From: an uncultured Planktomarina sp.
GTDB taxonomy: Bacteria; Pseudomonadota; Alphaproteobacteria; Rhodobacterales; Rhodobacteraceae
DNA length: 64,000 nucleotides
Direction: 5' to 3'
Assembly: GCA_905182325.1 (NCBI GenBank)
Contig: CAJJBD010000003.1
Span: forward strand, 1 to 64,000
This document shows positions 18,613 through 27,376 of the stretch, piece after piece. The position numbers and the translations under genes are program-made. How positions within the stretch are numbered: the stretch's first letter is position 1; each line of letters starts with the position of its first letter. The notes under the pieces were generated by a model that was given only the letters and a program-made list of their open reading frames with translations, had not been told where the DNA came from and searched no databases.

Positions 18613-19130
18613 GTTTTGCTAATCTCATCAATTGTTAAAAAACCAACATTCCTTTTGGGCTTCCCCCACTTTTGGCTTAAGGCTATGAGGTGAAGCGCTG
18701 CCAACGCAGCACCTCCTCCTTTATTTTGTTTACTAACATCGGAACGGTCCTCAGCTTGGTTTAAGTTTTCGACGTTCAAAATACCATTACCAATGCAGGC
18801 TCCCTGCAAACCTAAAAGCTGCAATGCCCGGCTACTGTCATTGCATACTGTATCGTAATGGGTTGTCTCACCCCGAATAATACAACCTAACGCCACATAG
18901 CCGTCAAAATCTAGCTTCCGGTGTGCAATTGCAATAGCGGTTGGTATTTCAAGTGCACCAGGCACTTCCACCAATTCCAATAAAGCAGTAGCTGCGTCAA
19001 TCTCAGCCCGCGCACCATTAACAAGTTGATCAGCAATTTTTTTATAATAGGGAGCTACCACAATTAGCAATTTGATAGGCTTTTCAAAGAAAGGCCGCTC
19101 AAGCGCAGAGTTTTGTTTTGACACTACCAT
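18609..19130 (-). CDS. ribH: 6,7-dimethyl-8-ribityllumazine synthase
   Basis: RibH condenses 5-amino-6-ribitylaminouracil with 3,4-dihydroxybutanone 4-phosphate. The 173-residue protein shows VPGALEIPTAI, GCIIRGETTHYDTVCNDSSR and the catalytic His region, all typical of lumazine synthase. Its ATG shares one base with the ribBX stop (TAATG). The central cluster fits the icosahedral or pentameric enzyme family. It is part of the riboflavin operon. Confidence 0.95.
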   Translation of the reverse strand: MVVSKQNSALERPFFEKPIKLLIVVAPYYKKIADQLVNGARAEIDAATALLELVEVPGALEIPTAIAIAHRKLDFDGYVALGCIIRGETTHYDTVCNDSSRALQLLGLQGACIGNGILNVENLNQAEDRSDVSKQNKGGGAALAALHLIALSQKWGKPKRNVGFLTIDEISKT

Positions 19131-20266
19131 TACTTAGGTTCCAAGATTTTTTGAGTGCCAATAATCTCTAACCCATAGGCCTCAAGACCAACAATTTTGG
19201 GCTCAGGTGAGTTAGTTAATAATGTAATTTTTGACAAGTTGAGTGACGATAAAATTTGAGCGCCGACACCATACTGGCGAAGAGTTTGCGGGCTCCCATC
19301 GTCCGTGGCACTAATTTTCATATGTAAATCACGTAATAGTACTAAAACACCTCTTCCTTTGCTCGCAATGATGTTCATCGACTCCGAAAACTCAAACGCG
19401 CGACCAGTAGGTCCTGTCCCAATCATATCAAGCATAGGATCCAGCGAATGCATCCGAACTAACACTGGGTCTGCTCCTGATATGTCCCCTTTAATCAGCG
19501 CAATATGTTCAGCGCCCTGAGTTTCATCATTGAAAATACGCATCTGCCATTGACCACCAAATTCAGATTGGATTATCTGCTCACCCTTAACACTTACCAA
19601 GTTATCGTGACGTCGGCGGTATGCAATTAGATCACTGATTGTACCAATTTTTAGTTCATGCTCTTTGGCGAAGTTAATAAGATCTGGAAACCGCGCCATG
19701 GTTCCATCATCATTCATAATTTCGCATATAACGCCAGCCGGATTCAAACCTGCTAACCGCGCAATATCAACGGCAGCTTCCGTATGACCAGCCCGCACCA
19801 ATACGCCACCATCCCGCGCACGAAGTGGAAAGACATGCCCCGGCGTTGCAATATCAGCTGCTGTATTTCCGGCATCAATTGCAACTGCCACTGTCCTTGC
19901 ACGGTCATGCGCTGAAATTCCAGTAGTTACGCCTTCACGGGCTTCGATAGATATGGTAAAAGCAGTTTCGTGACGTGATGAATTATAAGTTGACATCAAC
20001 TGCAACCCAAGTGCCGCAACTCTCTCACTTGTTAATGTAAGGCAAATTAATCCTCTACCATGTTTTGCCATAAAGTTAATTGCTTCTGGAGTGGCCATTT
20101 GTGCTGGAATCACAAGGTCTCCCTCGTTTTCCCGGTCTTCGTGATCAACCAATACAAACATTCTGCCGTTGCGGGCATCTTCAATAATTCCTTCAATAGG
20201 GGATATTATATCAGAGAAGGTACTCTCGACAGTACCCGGCTTTTCAAATGGTAAAAGATCACTCAT
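19130..20266 (-). CDS. ribBX: DHBP synthase with degenerate GTP cyclohydrolase II domain (RibBX)
   Basis: Residues about 20-215 form a complete 3,4-dihydroxy-2-butanone 4-phosphate synthase: [38 protein letters not shown], and [20 protein letters not shown] with the active-site residues. Residues about 222-378 look like GTP cyclohydrolase II, but the segment that should hold the three zinc cysteines (normally around RVHSECLTGDVFGS followed by CDCG) reads [20 protein letters not shown], with none of the cysteines. The cyclohydrolase activity is therefore predicted lost, and a separate RibA must exist elsewhere. This architecture is the described RibBX variant. It sits 3 bases after ribE. Confidence 0.9.
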   Translation of the reverse strand: MSDLLPFEKPGTVESTFSDIISPIEGIIEDARNGRMFVLVDHEDRENEGDLVIPAQMATPEAINFMAKHGRGLICLTLTSERVAALGLQLMSTYNSSRHETAFTISIEAREGVTTGISAHDRARTVAVAIDAGNTAADIATPGHVFPLRARDGGVLVRAGHTEAAVDIARLAGLNPAGVICEIMNDDGTMARFPDLINFAKEHELKIGTISDLIAYRRRHDNLVSVKGEQIIQSEFGGQWQMRIFNDETQGAEHIALIKGDISGADPVLVRMHSLDPMLDMIGTGPTGRAFEFSESMNIIASKGRGVLVLLRDLHMKISATDDGSPQTLRQYGVGAQILSSLNLSKITLLTNSPEPKIVGLEAYGLEIIGTQKILEPK

Positions 20267-20269
20267 CCA

Positions 20270-20857
20270 TCAAGTCCAATCATTCAAACGGGCAACATAA
20301 CGCGCTAAAGTATCAATTTCTAGATTCACACAGTCGCCCACCATCGCATCACCCCATGTTGTGAATGCTTTAGTGTGTGGTATGAAATTGATCCCAAATT
20401 CAGTACCGTCCACTTCGTTGACGGTAAGTGAGGTTCCATTGAGAGCAACAGATCCTTTTGGTGCTATAAACCTAGCAAGCAGGTCAGGCGCACGTAGTTT
20501 GACACGGGTGCTGTCTCCCTCCTCATATAACGCTATAATTTCAGCCATACCATCTACATGGCCAGCCACAATGTGCCCACCCAATTCATCGCCGACTTTC
20601 AATGCCCGCTCTAAATTTACCAGAGAACCTGTTGACCAATTGCTAGCATTGGTGAGCGAAACACTTTCAGCAGAAACGTCAACAGAAAAACACTTTTTAG
20701 TTTTTTCAACTACTGTAAGGCAAACCCCATTACATGCGATGGAGGCTCCTAGATCAATGGTTGAAATATCGTATGAGGTTTCAATCTCAACACGCAAGTC
20801 GCCAGCCTTCTGGACCGAGCGGACTGAGCCAATGTCTGTTATGATACCCGTAAACAT
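20270..20857 (-). CDS. ribE: Riboflavin synthase, alpha chain
   Basis: This enzyme dismutates two lumazine molecules into riboflavin. The 195-residue protein has the hallmark N-terminus MFTGIITDIG and two tandem lumazine-binding repeats, each with its own LTV segment (CNGVCLTVVE and LNGTSLTVNE) and the motif GHIVAGHVDG. ATG at 20857 matches the universal MFTGI start and has GAGG 8 bases upstream, so the longer GTG start is rejected. A 122-base leader with pairing potential separates it from ribD. Confidence 0.95.
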   Translation of the reverse strand: MFTGIITDIGSVRSVQKAGDLRVEIETSYDISTIDLGASIACNGVCLTVVEKTKKCFSVDVSAESVSLTNASNWSTGSLVNLERALKVGDELGGHIVAGHVDGMAEIIALYEEGDSTRVKLRAPDLLARFIAPKGSVALNGTSLTVNEVDGTEFGINFIPHTKAFTTWGDAMVGDCVNLEIDTLARYVARLNDWT

Positions 20858-20883
20858 ATTGCACACCTCTTAGCTTTCCCTAA

Positions 20884-20935
20884 CCCCACAGTTACTCTGG
20901 GGCAAGTGTCACACTTAGAATTGAAAGTGCCCCAG
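20884..20935 (-). promoter_or_regulatory. Two mutually exclusive hairpins in ribE leader
   Basis: On the minus strand, CTGGGGCA (20935-20928) pairs perfectly with TGCCCCAG (20904-20897), with an inner CACTT/AAGTG pairing. The 3' arm of that hairpin (20902-20898) can instead form CCCCA/TGGGG with 20888-20884. The two folds compete. I do not see conserved FMN riboswitch elements, so a ligand cannot be named. The first hairpin may equally be a weak ribD terminator. Confidence 0.4.
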
Positions 20936-20979
20936 TTATTTGTAAATGACAATTTTAATTGAATAATTAGATCGAACTT

Positions 20980-22071
20980 TTAGTTAATTCGCCAATGATG
21001 TCGCAAATCACACCCAATAGTTCTTTGATCGACCAAAGAAAACCTAACGCCATCACCAAGTTTTTTAAGTCCAAGGTCTCCAAGGGAGGCAAGGCCGTCA
21101 CCTCCAATTACAAGTCCCGCAGAGTAAACAATTAGGTCGTCAACTAAACCTGCCTTAATCAAGGATGAGCCAAGCGCACCCCCACCTTCACAGAGTATGG
21201 AAGTAATACCTTCTGCTCCCAAATTCTGTAGCATTTCAAACAAATCCAGCTCTCCACCAACAGAATTTTTTACCACCAGCATCTTATCTGAATTTTTTTT
21301 CCAATTATCAATGTTGTTGGCATCTGCGCCATGACATAACCACAAAGGTGCATGAGACCTATTTTTTTTCATTGCTTCGCCTGAGAAGTTCAAACCTTTT
21401 GAGGCAATTATACGTACAGGTTGATGGCTTTTTCCTAACCCACGCACTGTGAGAGATGGGTTATCTTTACGAGCAGTGCCACCACCTATCAAAACTGCAT
21501 CATGACTAGCACGTAAAGCATGAACATCCCGCCTTGCCAGCGGCCCTGTAATCCACTGGCTTTCACCACTTTGGGTTCCAATTCGACCATCTAAAGACAG
21601 CGCCACTTTCAAAGTAACCCTTGGCCTTCCATCTAATACTTTCTTAAAAAATCCACGGTGAGAAAGTTTAGCTTCAGTTTTCATGCAACCAATAGAGACT
21701 TTTATTCCAGCAGATTTTAGTTTTTCTAGCCCCCTTCCGGAAACCCTTGGATCAACATCCGTAGTAGCTACCACACAACGCCCAATACCCGCAGATATTA
21801 GATCATCCGCACATGGTCCCGTCTCACCCTGATGTACACATGGTTCCAAGCTAATATACGCAGTCGCATTTTTTGCCGCAACACCAGCTTGACGTAGTGC
21901 CATGGTCTCAGCGTGAGGACGCCCACCTGGTTGCGTCCACCCACGTCCAATAATTCGATCACACTTTACTAAAACGCATCCAACTGATGGGTTAGGCCAC
22001 ACGTTACCCTGCCCGCGCTTTCCCAAACTAAGCGCCAGCGACATATAACGTTTGTCTGCTATGTAGTTCAC
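20980..22071 (-). CDS. ribD: Bifunctional riboflavin deaminase/reductase RibD
   Basis: The N-terminal deaminase domain (residues 1 to about 145) carries the zinc motifs HAETMAL and [15 protein letters not shown]. The C-terminal reductase domain (about 150-363) shows [20 protein letters not shown] and [13 protein letters not shown]. Together they convert the GTP-derived diaminopyrimidine to 5-amino-6-ribitylaminouracil phosphate. Its ATG overlaps the nrdR stop by 4 bases. A 122-base gap with hairpins follows before ribE. Confidence 0.94.
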   Translation of the reverse strand: MNYIADKRYMSLALSLGKRGQGNVWPNPSVGCVLVKCDRIIGRGWTQPGGRPHAETMALRQAGVAAKNATAYISLEPCVHQGETGPCADDLISAGIGRCVVATTDVDPRVSGRGLEKLKSAGIKVSIGCMKTEAKLSHRGFFKKVLDGRPRVTLKVALSLDGRIGTQSGESQWITGPLARRDVHALRASHDAVLIGGGTARKDNPSLTVRGLGKSHQPVRIIASKGLNFSGEAMKKNRSHAPLWLCHGADANNIDNWKKNSDKMLVVKNSVGGELDLFEMLQNLGAEGITSILCEGGGALGSSLIKAGLVDDLIVYSAGLVIGGDGLASLGDLGLKKLGDGVRFSLVDQRTIGCDLRHHWRIN

Positions 22072-22535
22072 TCGTCCTGTGGCAAAACTGGCCGCAATTC
22101 GGATACAAATTTATCAAAATCATCAGCCGCTTGGAAGTTTTTATAGACGCTAGCGAAACGTACATACGCAACGGTATCTATTCGTGCCAAAGCTTCCATA
22201 ACTATTTCGCCAATCGTAGTAGATGGAATATCTGTGTCACCCATGCTTTCTAAACGGCGTACTATCCCTGATATCATTTGTTCCATCCGCTCGGGCTCAA
22301 CTGGCCGTTTCTGCAACGCAATTCTGATAGAACGTTCTAGCTTTGTACGATCAAAGTCTTCACGGCGACCATTAGATTTTATTACGACCAAGTCACGTAA
22401 CTGCACCCGCTCGTATGTAGTAAAACGACCACCACAAGCTAAGCAAAACCGTCGCCGCCTTATAGCTACGTGATCCTCTGCGGGCCGAGAGTCTTTTACT
22501 TGAGTATCAACATTTCCACAAAACGGGCAGCGCAT
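22068..22535 (-). CDS. nrdR: Transcriptional repressor NrdR
   Basis: NrdR represses ribonucleotide reductase genes when dATP is high. The 155-residue protein has an N-terminal zinc ribbon (CPFCG and CLACG with the [15 protein letters not shown] segment) and an ATP-cone ([20 protein letters not shown]). It is first in the riboflavin operon, overlapping ribD by 4 bases, an order common in alphaproteobacteria where glyA-nrdR-ribD is typical. I see no NrdR box in the 241 bases upstream. Confidence 0.94.
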   Translation of the reverse strand: MRCPFCGNVDTQVKDSRPAEDHVAIRRRRFCLACGGRFTTYERVQLRDLVVIKSNGRREDFDRTKLERSIRIALQKRPVEPERMEQMISGIVRRLESMGDTDIPSTTIGEIVMEALARIDTVAYVRFASVYKNFQAADDFDKFVSELRPVLPQDE

Positions 22536-22776
22536 ATCCCATCCCCTTTTAACCTTTTATGTAGAAGCTGGCTTCTACTTTCCTACAATGCCTATAGCAT
22601 ATTACCATGGTTTGGGTAGATAAGAAATACAGCCACTCCATTTAGTATCTGTTCTCTAATAATATAACTAAAGATACTATGGTTTGATTTTTGATTTTCA
22701 TAAAATAATTCAAATTCAATTTGTTAAATTGTAAATCTAAACCAAAAAATGAGTATTTTTTATTAATTAATACAAT
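22536..22776. other. AT-rich gap between rpoD and nrdR
   Basis: This 241-base gap lies downstream of rpoD and upstream of nrdR, both on the minus strand. It should hold the rpoD terminator and the nrdR-rib promoter. It is very AT-rich near 22680-22770. I see no clear hairpin or promoter that I would defend. Confidence 0.3.
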
Positions 22777-24765
22777 CTATTGATCTAAAAAGCTTCGTAA
22801 TTTGCGGCTACGGCTTGGATGTTTCAATTTGCGCAATGCTTTAGCTTCAATCTGGCGAATTCGTTCCCGAGTAACACTAAACTGCTGTCCAACCTCTTCC
22901 AAGGTATGGTCAGTATTCATTCCAATACCAAATCGCATCCGCAAAACTCTTTCTTCGCGCGGTGTAAGGCTCGCCAAAACACGAGTTGTCGTTTCTTTTA
23001 AGTTTTCTTGAATTGCGCTATCGAGTGGCAGAACCGCATTCTTATCTTCAATAAAATCACCGAGCTGAGAGTCTTCCTCATCCCCAATTGGAGTTTCTAA
23101 AGAAATAGGTTCTTTAGCTATTTTCATAACTTTTCGTACTTTTTCTAGCGGCATCTGAAGCTTAGTTGCCAATTCTTCAGGTGTTGGCTCTCGTCCTATC
23201 TCATGCAGCATTTGGCGTCCTGTTCGGACTAATTTATTAATTGTCTCAATCATGTGCACAGGAATACGAATAGTGCGGGCTTGATCTGCGATTGAACGAG
23301 TAATGGCTTGGCGGATCCACCAGGTCGCATACGTACTGAATTTGTAACCACGGCGATACTCAAACTTGTCGACCGCCTTCATTAAGCCAATGTTACCTTC
23401 TTGAATTAGGTCCAAGAACTGCAACCCACGGTTTGTATATTTTTTGGCAATAGAAATCACTAGACGCAGATTAGCTTCGACCATTTCTTTCTTCGCAGAG
23501 CGAGCCTCTTTTTCACCTTTTTGAACTTGCTGAACAATTCGTCGAAACTCACTTATGTCGAGGCCCACGTATTGACCAACTTGAGCCATGTCTGAGCGCA
23601 ATTCCGCAACTTTATCTAGGCTGCGCTCCATAAACATTTTCCACCCGCGACCAGACTTCTCATTCATGTCAGAGACCCAGTTTGGATCGAGCTCGCGCCC
23701 TCGATATGCATCAACAAATTCACGTCGATTAATCCGCGCTTGATCTGCAAGCTTTACCATAGAACTGTCTATCGACATAATCCGCCTGTTTATGCCATAT
23801 AGCTGGTCTATCAGCGCCTCGATCCGGTTGTTGTGCAGGTGCAATTCATTAACTAATTCAACTATTTCTGCCCGCAGTTTTTGATATTTTGTTTCCGCAT
23901 CATCCGAAAATTTCTTTCCATCATTCAAGGTAGCCGCCATGCGCAAGTCTTGCATCTCCGAAAGCAAAAGATAATTTTGGGCTATTAGGTCAAGTGTTTC
24001 CAAAACGCGCGGTTTTAGTGCTAATTCCATCGCAGCTAAAGAAACATTTACTCCTTCATCATCATCGTCATCATCATCAACAATTATAGGGTTACCGTCT
24101 GCGTCCAATTCTGGTCTGGTCTCAGTTATTTCCTCACCAACGGCATCAGCTGCAACGGCATCACTTGCAACAGTTGAAGTCTCTTCCTCTTCGCCCGTGT
24201 GATGACCAAATGTAGTTTCAAGATCGATTACATCACGCAGCAGAATATCTTCACTAAGGAGCTCGTCTCGCCAAATTGTAATCGCTTGGAAAGTTAACGG
24301 ACTTTCACAGAGTCCGGCTATCATAGTATTTCTGCCAGCCTCAATCCGCTTAGCAATGGCAATTTCACCTTCACGACTCAAAAGTTCTACCGAACCCATT
24401 TCTCGCAAATACATCCGAACTGGGTCGTCTGTTCGGTCTAATTTCTCATTGTTTGCTCCAGCCAACGCCAAATCGCGGTTCTGGTTTGTAGAAACCAGGT
24501 CAGTTGGACCCTTGTCCTCCTCTTCAGATTCATGTTCCTCCGTAACCTGAATACCCATTTCGGAAAGCATAGACATAACGTCCTCAATCTGATCGGATGA
24601 AACCTGATCAGGTGGCAAAACATTATTAAGCTGGTCGTAAGTAATGTAGCCCCGGTCTCGAGCATCTGCGATCATCTTTTTAACCGCTGTTTGGCTCATA
24701 TCAATCATCGGCTCTTTGCCGGCGGAGTCATCTTGCTTTCGGTCGTCATTGTCCTTGGCGGCCAT
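22777..24765 (-). CDS. rpoD: RNA polymerase primary sigma factor RpoD (sigma-70)
   Basis: This 662-residue housekeeping sigma has region 1.1 at the N-terminus, region 1.2 ([20 protein letters not shown]), a long non-conserved insertion including an Asp-run near residue 230, region 2 ([20 protein letters not shown], then [12 protein letters not shown] and the -10 helix [19 protein letters not shown]), region 3 ([15 protein letters not shown]) and region 4.2 ([20 protein letters not shown]). It lies 115 bases after dnaG, the classic macromolecular-synthesis pair, and may also have its own promoter in that gap. Confidence 0.97.
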   Translation of the reverse strand: MAAKDNDDRKQDDSAGKEPMIDMSQTAVKKMIADARDRGYITYDQLNNVLPPDQVSSDQIEDVMSMLSEMGIQVTEEHESEEEDKGPTDLVSTNQNRDLALAGANNEKLDRTDDPVRMYLREMGSVELLSREGEIAIAKRIEAGRNTMIAGLCESPLTFQAITIWRDELLSEDILLRDVIDLETTFGHHTGEEEETSTVASDAVAADAVGEEITETRPELDADGNPIIVDDDDDDDEGVNVSLAAMELALKPRVLETLDLIAQNYLLLSEMQDLRMAATLNDGKKFSDDAETKYQKLRAEIVELVNELHLHNNRIEALIDQLYGINRRIMSIDSSMVKLADQARINRREFVDAYRGRELDPNWVSDMNEKSGRGWKMFMERSLDKVAELRSDMAQVGQYVGLDISEFRRIVQQVQKGEKEARSAKKEMVEANLRLVISIAKKYTNRGLQFLDLIQEGNIGLMKAVDKFEYRRGYKFSTYATWWIRQAITRSIADQARTIRIPVHMIETINKLVRTGRQMLHEIGREPTPEELATKLQMPLEKVRKVMKIAKEPISLETPIGDEEDSQLGDFIEDKNAVLPLDSAIQENLKETTTRVLASLTPREERVLRMRFGIGMNTDHTLEEVGQQFSVTRERIRQIEAKALRKLKHPSRSRKLRSFLDQ

Positions 24766-24880
24766 GCGCTCGTGCTCCTTGTCCTTGGGGCCTTACATCC
24801 TGTGTAAGCCGAATCACCATAACAAATGATTCGTACACGTGTTTAGCCCGATTCGATTACTATTTCCCACCCCAACAAGA

Positions 24881-26815
24881 CTACTTTGTATCTGGTTTTG
24901 AAAAATTTATTTTTTCCAACAAGTTTTTAAGTCTATCTTGTTCCTCTAACTTCAATTTTAGACCATTAGAAGCGGTCCTATATTCAGTTTTATCATCTTG
25001 ACCACCTTGCAGTGTTTCTTGAACGTGTTTCGCGGACTCATTCAAACGCCAAGTCAGCCCCTCATCATCTAAATCTGACTGGTCTTGAACAGCTTCAGCC
25101 ACCTCTCGTCCGTGAGCATCGACCGCAAAAATTTGTGCAAACTCTTGCAAAAGACAAGTGACAACCAATTCTATGTCACCACAATTACGGATAGAGGGTG
25201 CAATACTTACGTGGGGTAGGCTGAGAAGGTCCTCTAGTTTTTGAACCCCAAAGGTTTGTTCAGCAGTCTGCCAAAGCTGTTCTAGGTCACCAGAATATTG
25301 CAATAAAAATTGTTGGATTTTGCGGTGTTCACTTTTCAAAAATTGCAGATCTTCCAATTGTGTTTCCACCGAAGCTAAAGCCTCAGGTGCTTTAAGCAAG
25401 GTTGCAAGGATGACTGACTGGCGCAAAACGTGGCTATTTTCATCAGAAACAGCCAATGATGAGGACCGCGTGGTGGCCTGTGGTGATATCGACTGTCGAC
25501 CCCATGCTTTAAAGTTTTGAGTTTTCGATTTTAGTCGAAAGAGCTCCCAACGCAATGATTTCAACGCTTGCCCATAATGTCCTCGAATTGAGGGGTCTTT
25601 TATTAGATTTAATTTTTCGCGCAAAGTTTTGTCGAGTGCCGCTTTGCGTTCTGGGCTATCAAAATTTTTACCATGAACCTCACGTTCCCAGAGCAATTCA
25701 ACCATTGGCTTTGCATTATCTAAAAGCCTTTGCATTGCACCTGGACCATCTTGGCGGATCAAATCATCAGGGTCCTGCCCTTGCGGCATGACTGCAAACC
25801 GCAACGACTTGCCTGCCTGAAGTAAAGGCAAAGCCAAATCTATCAACCTCTGAGCCGCTCGAACTCCAGCCTTATCACCATCTAAAGCAATAATTGGCTC
25901 ATCAGATACACGCCACATTAATTGTAGCTGGGTTTCAGTCACCGCCGTACCCAGAGGCGCCACAGCTGCCTCAAAACCTGCCTGCGCAAGAGCTATTACA
26001 TCCATGTAACCTTCTGCTACTACTAACAATTTTCCCTTCCCCGTCGCCTCACGCGCAGGCCCATAATTATAGAGACTGCGACCCTTATCAAACAATTCAG
26101 TTTCTGGTGAGTTTAGGTACTTTGCATTATCAGCCGGATCCATCGCCCGTCCACCAAACCCAATACAGCGCCCACGAGGATCACGGATGGGGAAAATTAT
26201 GCGGTTTCGAAAGGTGTCATAGGGTCGTTTTCCATTATTTGAAGGCTTAGCTAGGCCAGCCGCCAATATTAGTTCGTCATCTACACTTTTGTTGGTCAAA
26301 TAATCCCAGAGTTCCTGCCAAGAATTGGGAGCAAAGCCAATCTCGAAACGCTCGCGTACCTCTTGTGGCAGGCCACGATCACTTAAATAACTTCGAGCAT
26401 CAGCCGCGCTACTCGTATTCAAGCGTAAACAAAAGAATTTTAATGCCTGCTCCATCACTTCAGCTAATTTGGCTTGCCTATCAAATTTTTGCTTTGACTT
26501 TGGATCCGCCACAGGCATCTGCATACCCACCTCTAGGGCTAAGATTTCTACAGCTTCCATAAAAGACACATTTTCAGTTTCTTTTACAAAGCCAAGTGCA
26601 TCACCTTTAGCGTTACATCCAAAGCAAAAGTAATACCCCTTCCGATCATCCACATGAAAGCTAGCCGTTTTTTCTTGATGAAAAGGACAGGGAGCCCACA
26701 TGTCACCTTTACCTTGGTTTGATTTTCGAGTGTCCCACATTACCTTGCGGCCAACTACCTGTGTTATTGAGGTGCGGCTTCGCAATTCATCCAAAAATCC
26801 TGGTGGCAATGACAT
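24881..26815 (-). CDS. dnaG: DNA primase DnaG
   Basis: DnaG makes RNA primers at the replication fork. The N-terminal CHC2 zinc finger has CPFHQEKTASFHVDD then YYFCFGC (C-x2-H...C-x2-C). The Toprim core shows VVAEGYMDVIALAQAG and ALDGDKAGVRAAQR with acidic metal ligands. The C-terminal region is the more divergent helicase-binding part. Length, 644 residues, is normal. It starts 9 bases after the soxG stop on the same strand, with no strong ribosome binding site next to its ATG, so read-through or coupling from the sox operon is plausible. Confidence 0.96.
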   Translation of the reverse strand: MSLPPGFLDELRSRTSITQVVGRKVMWDTRKSNQGKGDMWAPCPFHQEKTASFHVDDRKGYYFCFGCNAKGDALGFVKETENVSFMEAVEILALEVGMQMPVADPKSKQKFDRQAKLAEVMEQALKFFCLRLNTSSAADARSYLSDRGLPQEVRERFEIGFAPNSWQELWDYLTNKSVDDELILAAGLAKPSNNGKRPYDTFRNRIIFPIRDPRGRCIGFGGRAMDPADNAKYLNSPETELFDKGRSLYNYGPAREATGKGKLLVVAEGYMDVIALAQAGFEAAVAPLGTAVTETQLQLMWRVSDEPIIALDGDKAGVRAAQRLIDLALPLLQAGKSLRFAVMPQGQDPDDLIRQDGPGAMQRLLDNAKPMVELLWEREVHGKNFDSPERKAALDKTLREKLNLIKDPSIRGHYGQALKSLRWELFRLKSKTQNFKAWGRQSISPQATTRSSSLAVSDENSHVLRQSVILATLLKAPEALASVETQLEDLQFLKSEHRKIQQFLLQYSGDLEQLWQTAEQTFGVQKLEDLLSLPHVSIAPSIRNCGDIELVVTCLLQEFAQIFAVDAHGREVAEAVQDQSDLDDEGLTWRLNESAKHVQETLQGGQDDKTEYRTASNGLKLKLEEQDRLKNLLEKINFSKPDTK

Positions 26816-26824
26816 ATGTCTTAC

Positions 26825-27376
26825 TTAGACCTTCTCAGCACGGGCCGCTACTGATTCCATAGCCACTAGTATTTCATGTACAAATGTCTGCGCCATTGAA
26901 CGAAATACCATAATTCGAAAGCTATGCTCCGCGGTACACGAAATACTAGCTTGCATATGCATTAAATCAGCCCGTTGTGTTATACCTGTTTGAAATTGGT
27001 TTTCACGCATATCAATCGGCGTAACTCGTGACAATACCTTACGAACGTCAATTCCATCTAGATCGACAATGTACCAGGCGTCACTAACATCGGTAACCCT
27101 AGCAATTTCTTCAAGCTTTGGAGTTGGGGTAATCCCCATAATTGCGACATGCGTATGGTCAAACCACATCACAGAAACACTGCCCTTCGACCTAATCTGG
27201 CGCACGCTTGGCCAATCTAAACCCGTCACTGACTTCATAGCAGTTACTAAATTCTTTGGTATTTTTTTGTGGACGCCCACGGTGAAAAGCGAAGTCTGTA
27301 CTTCTTCGACTGAAACAGTACCAATCTTTAATGGAAAATTTTTTTCCACAGCTTTCATCGCAATCAAATCAACCAC
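26825..27376 (-). CDS. soxG: Sarcosine oxidase gamma subunit
   Basis: SoxG is the small structural subunit of heterotetrameric sarcosine oxidase. The 183-residue protein shows the family's LDWPSVRQIRSKGSVSVMWF and DVSDAWYIVDLDGIDVRKVL, the latter near the FMN and folate domains of the complex. I place the start at GTG 27376: AAGGAGG lies exactly 8 bases upstream, and it overlaps the soxA stop by 8 bases. ATG at 27358 lacks such a site. It is followed directly by dnaG. Confidence 0.88.
   Translation of the reverse strand: MVDLIAMKAVEKNFPLKIGTVSVEEVQTSLFTVGVHKKIPKNLVTAMKSVTGLDWPSVRQIRSKGSVSVMWFDHTHVAIMGITPTPKLEEIARVTDVSDAWYIVDLDGIDVRKVLSRVTPIDMRENQFQTGITQRADLMHMQASISCTAEHSFRIMVFRSMAQTFVHEILVAMESVAARAEKV

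Noticed and set aside
20858-20979. FMN riboswitch before ribE
   Set aside because: None of the conserved FMN-aptamer boxes could be recognised; only generic hairpins are present.
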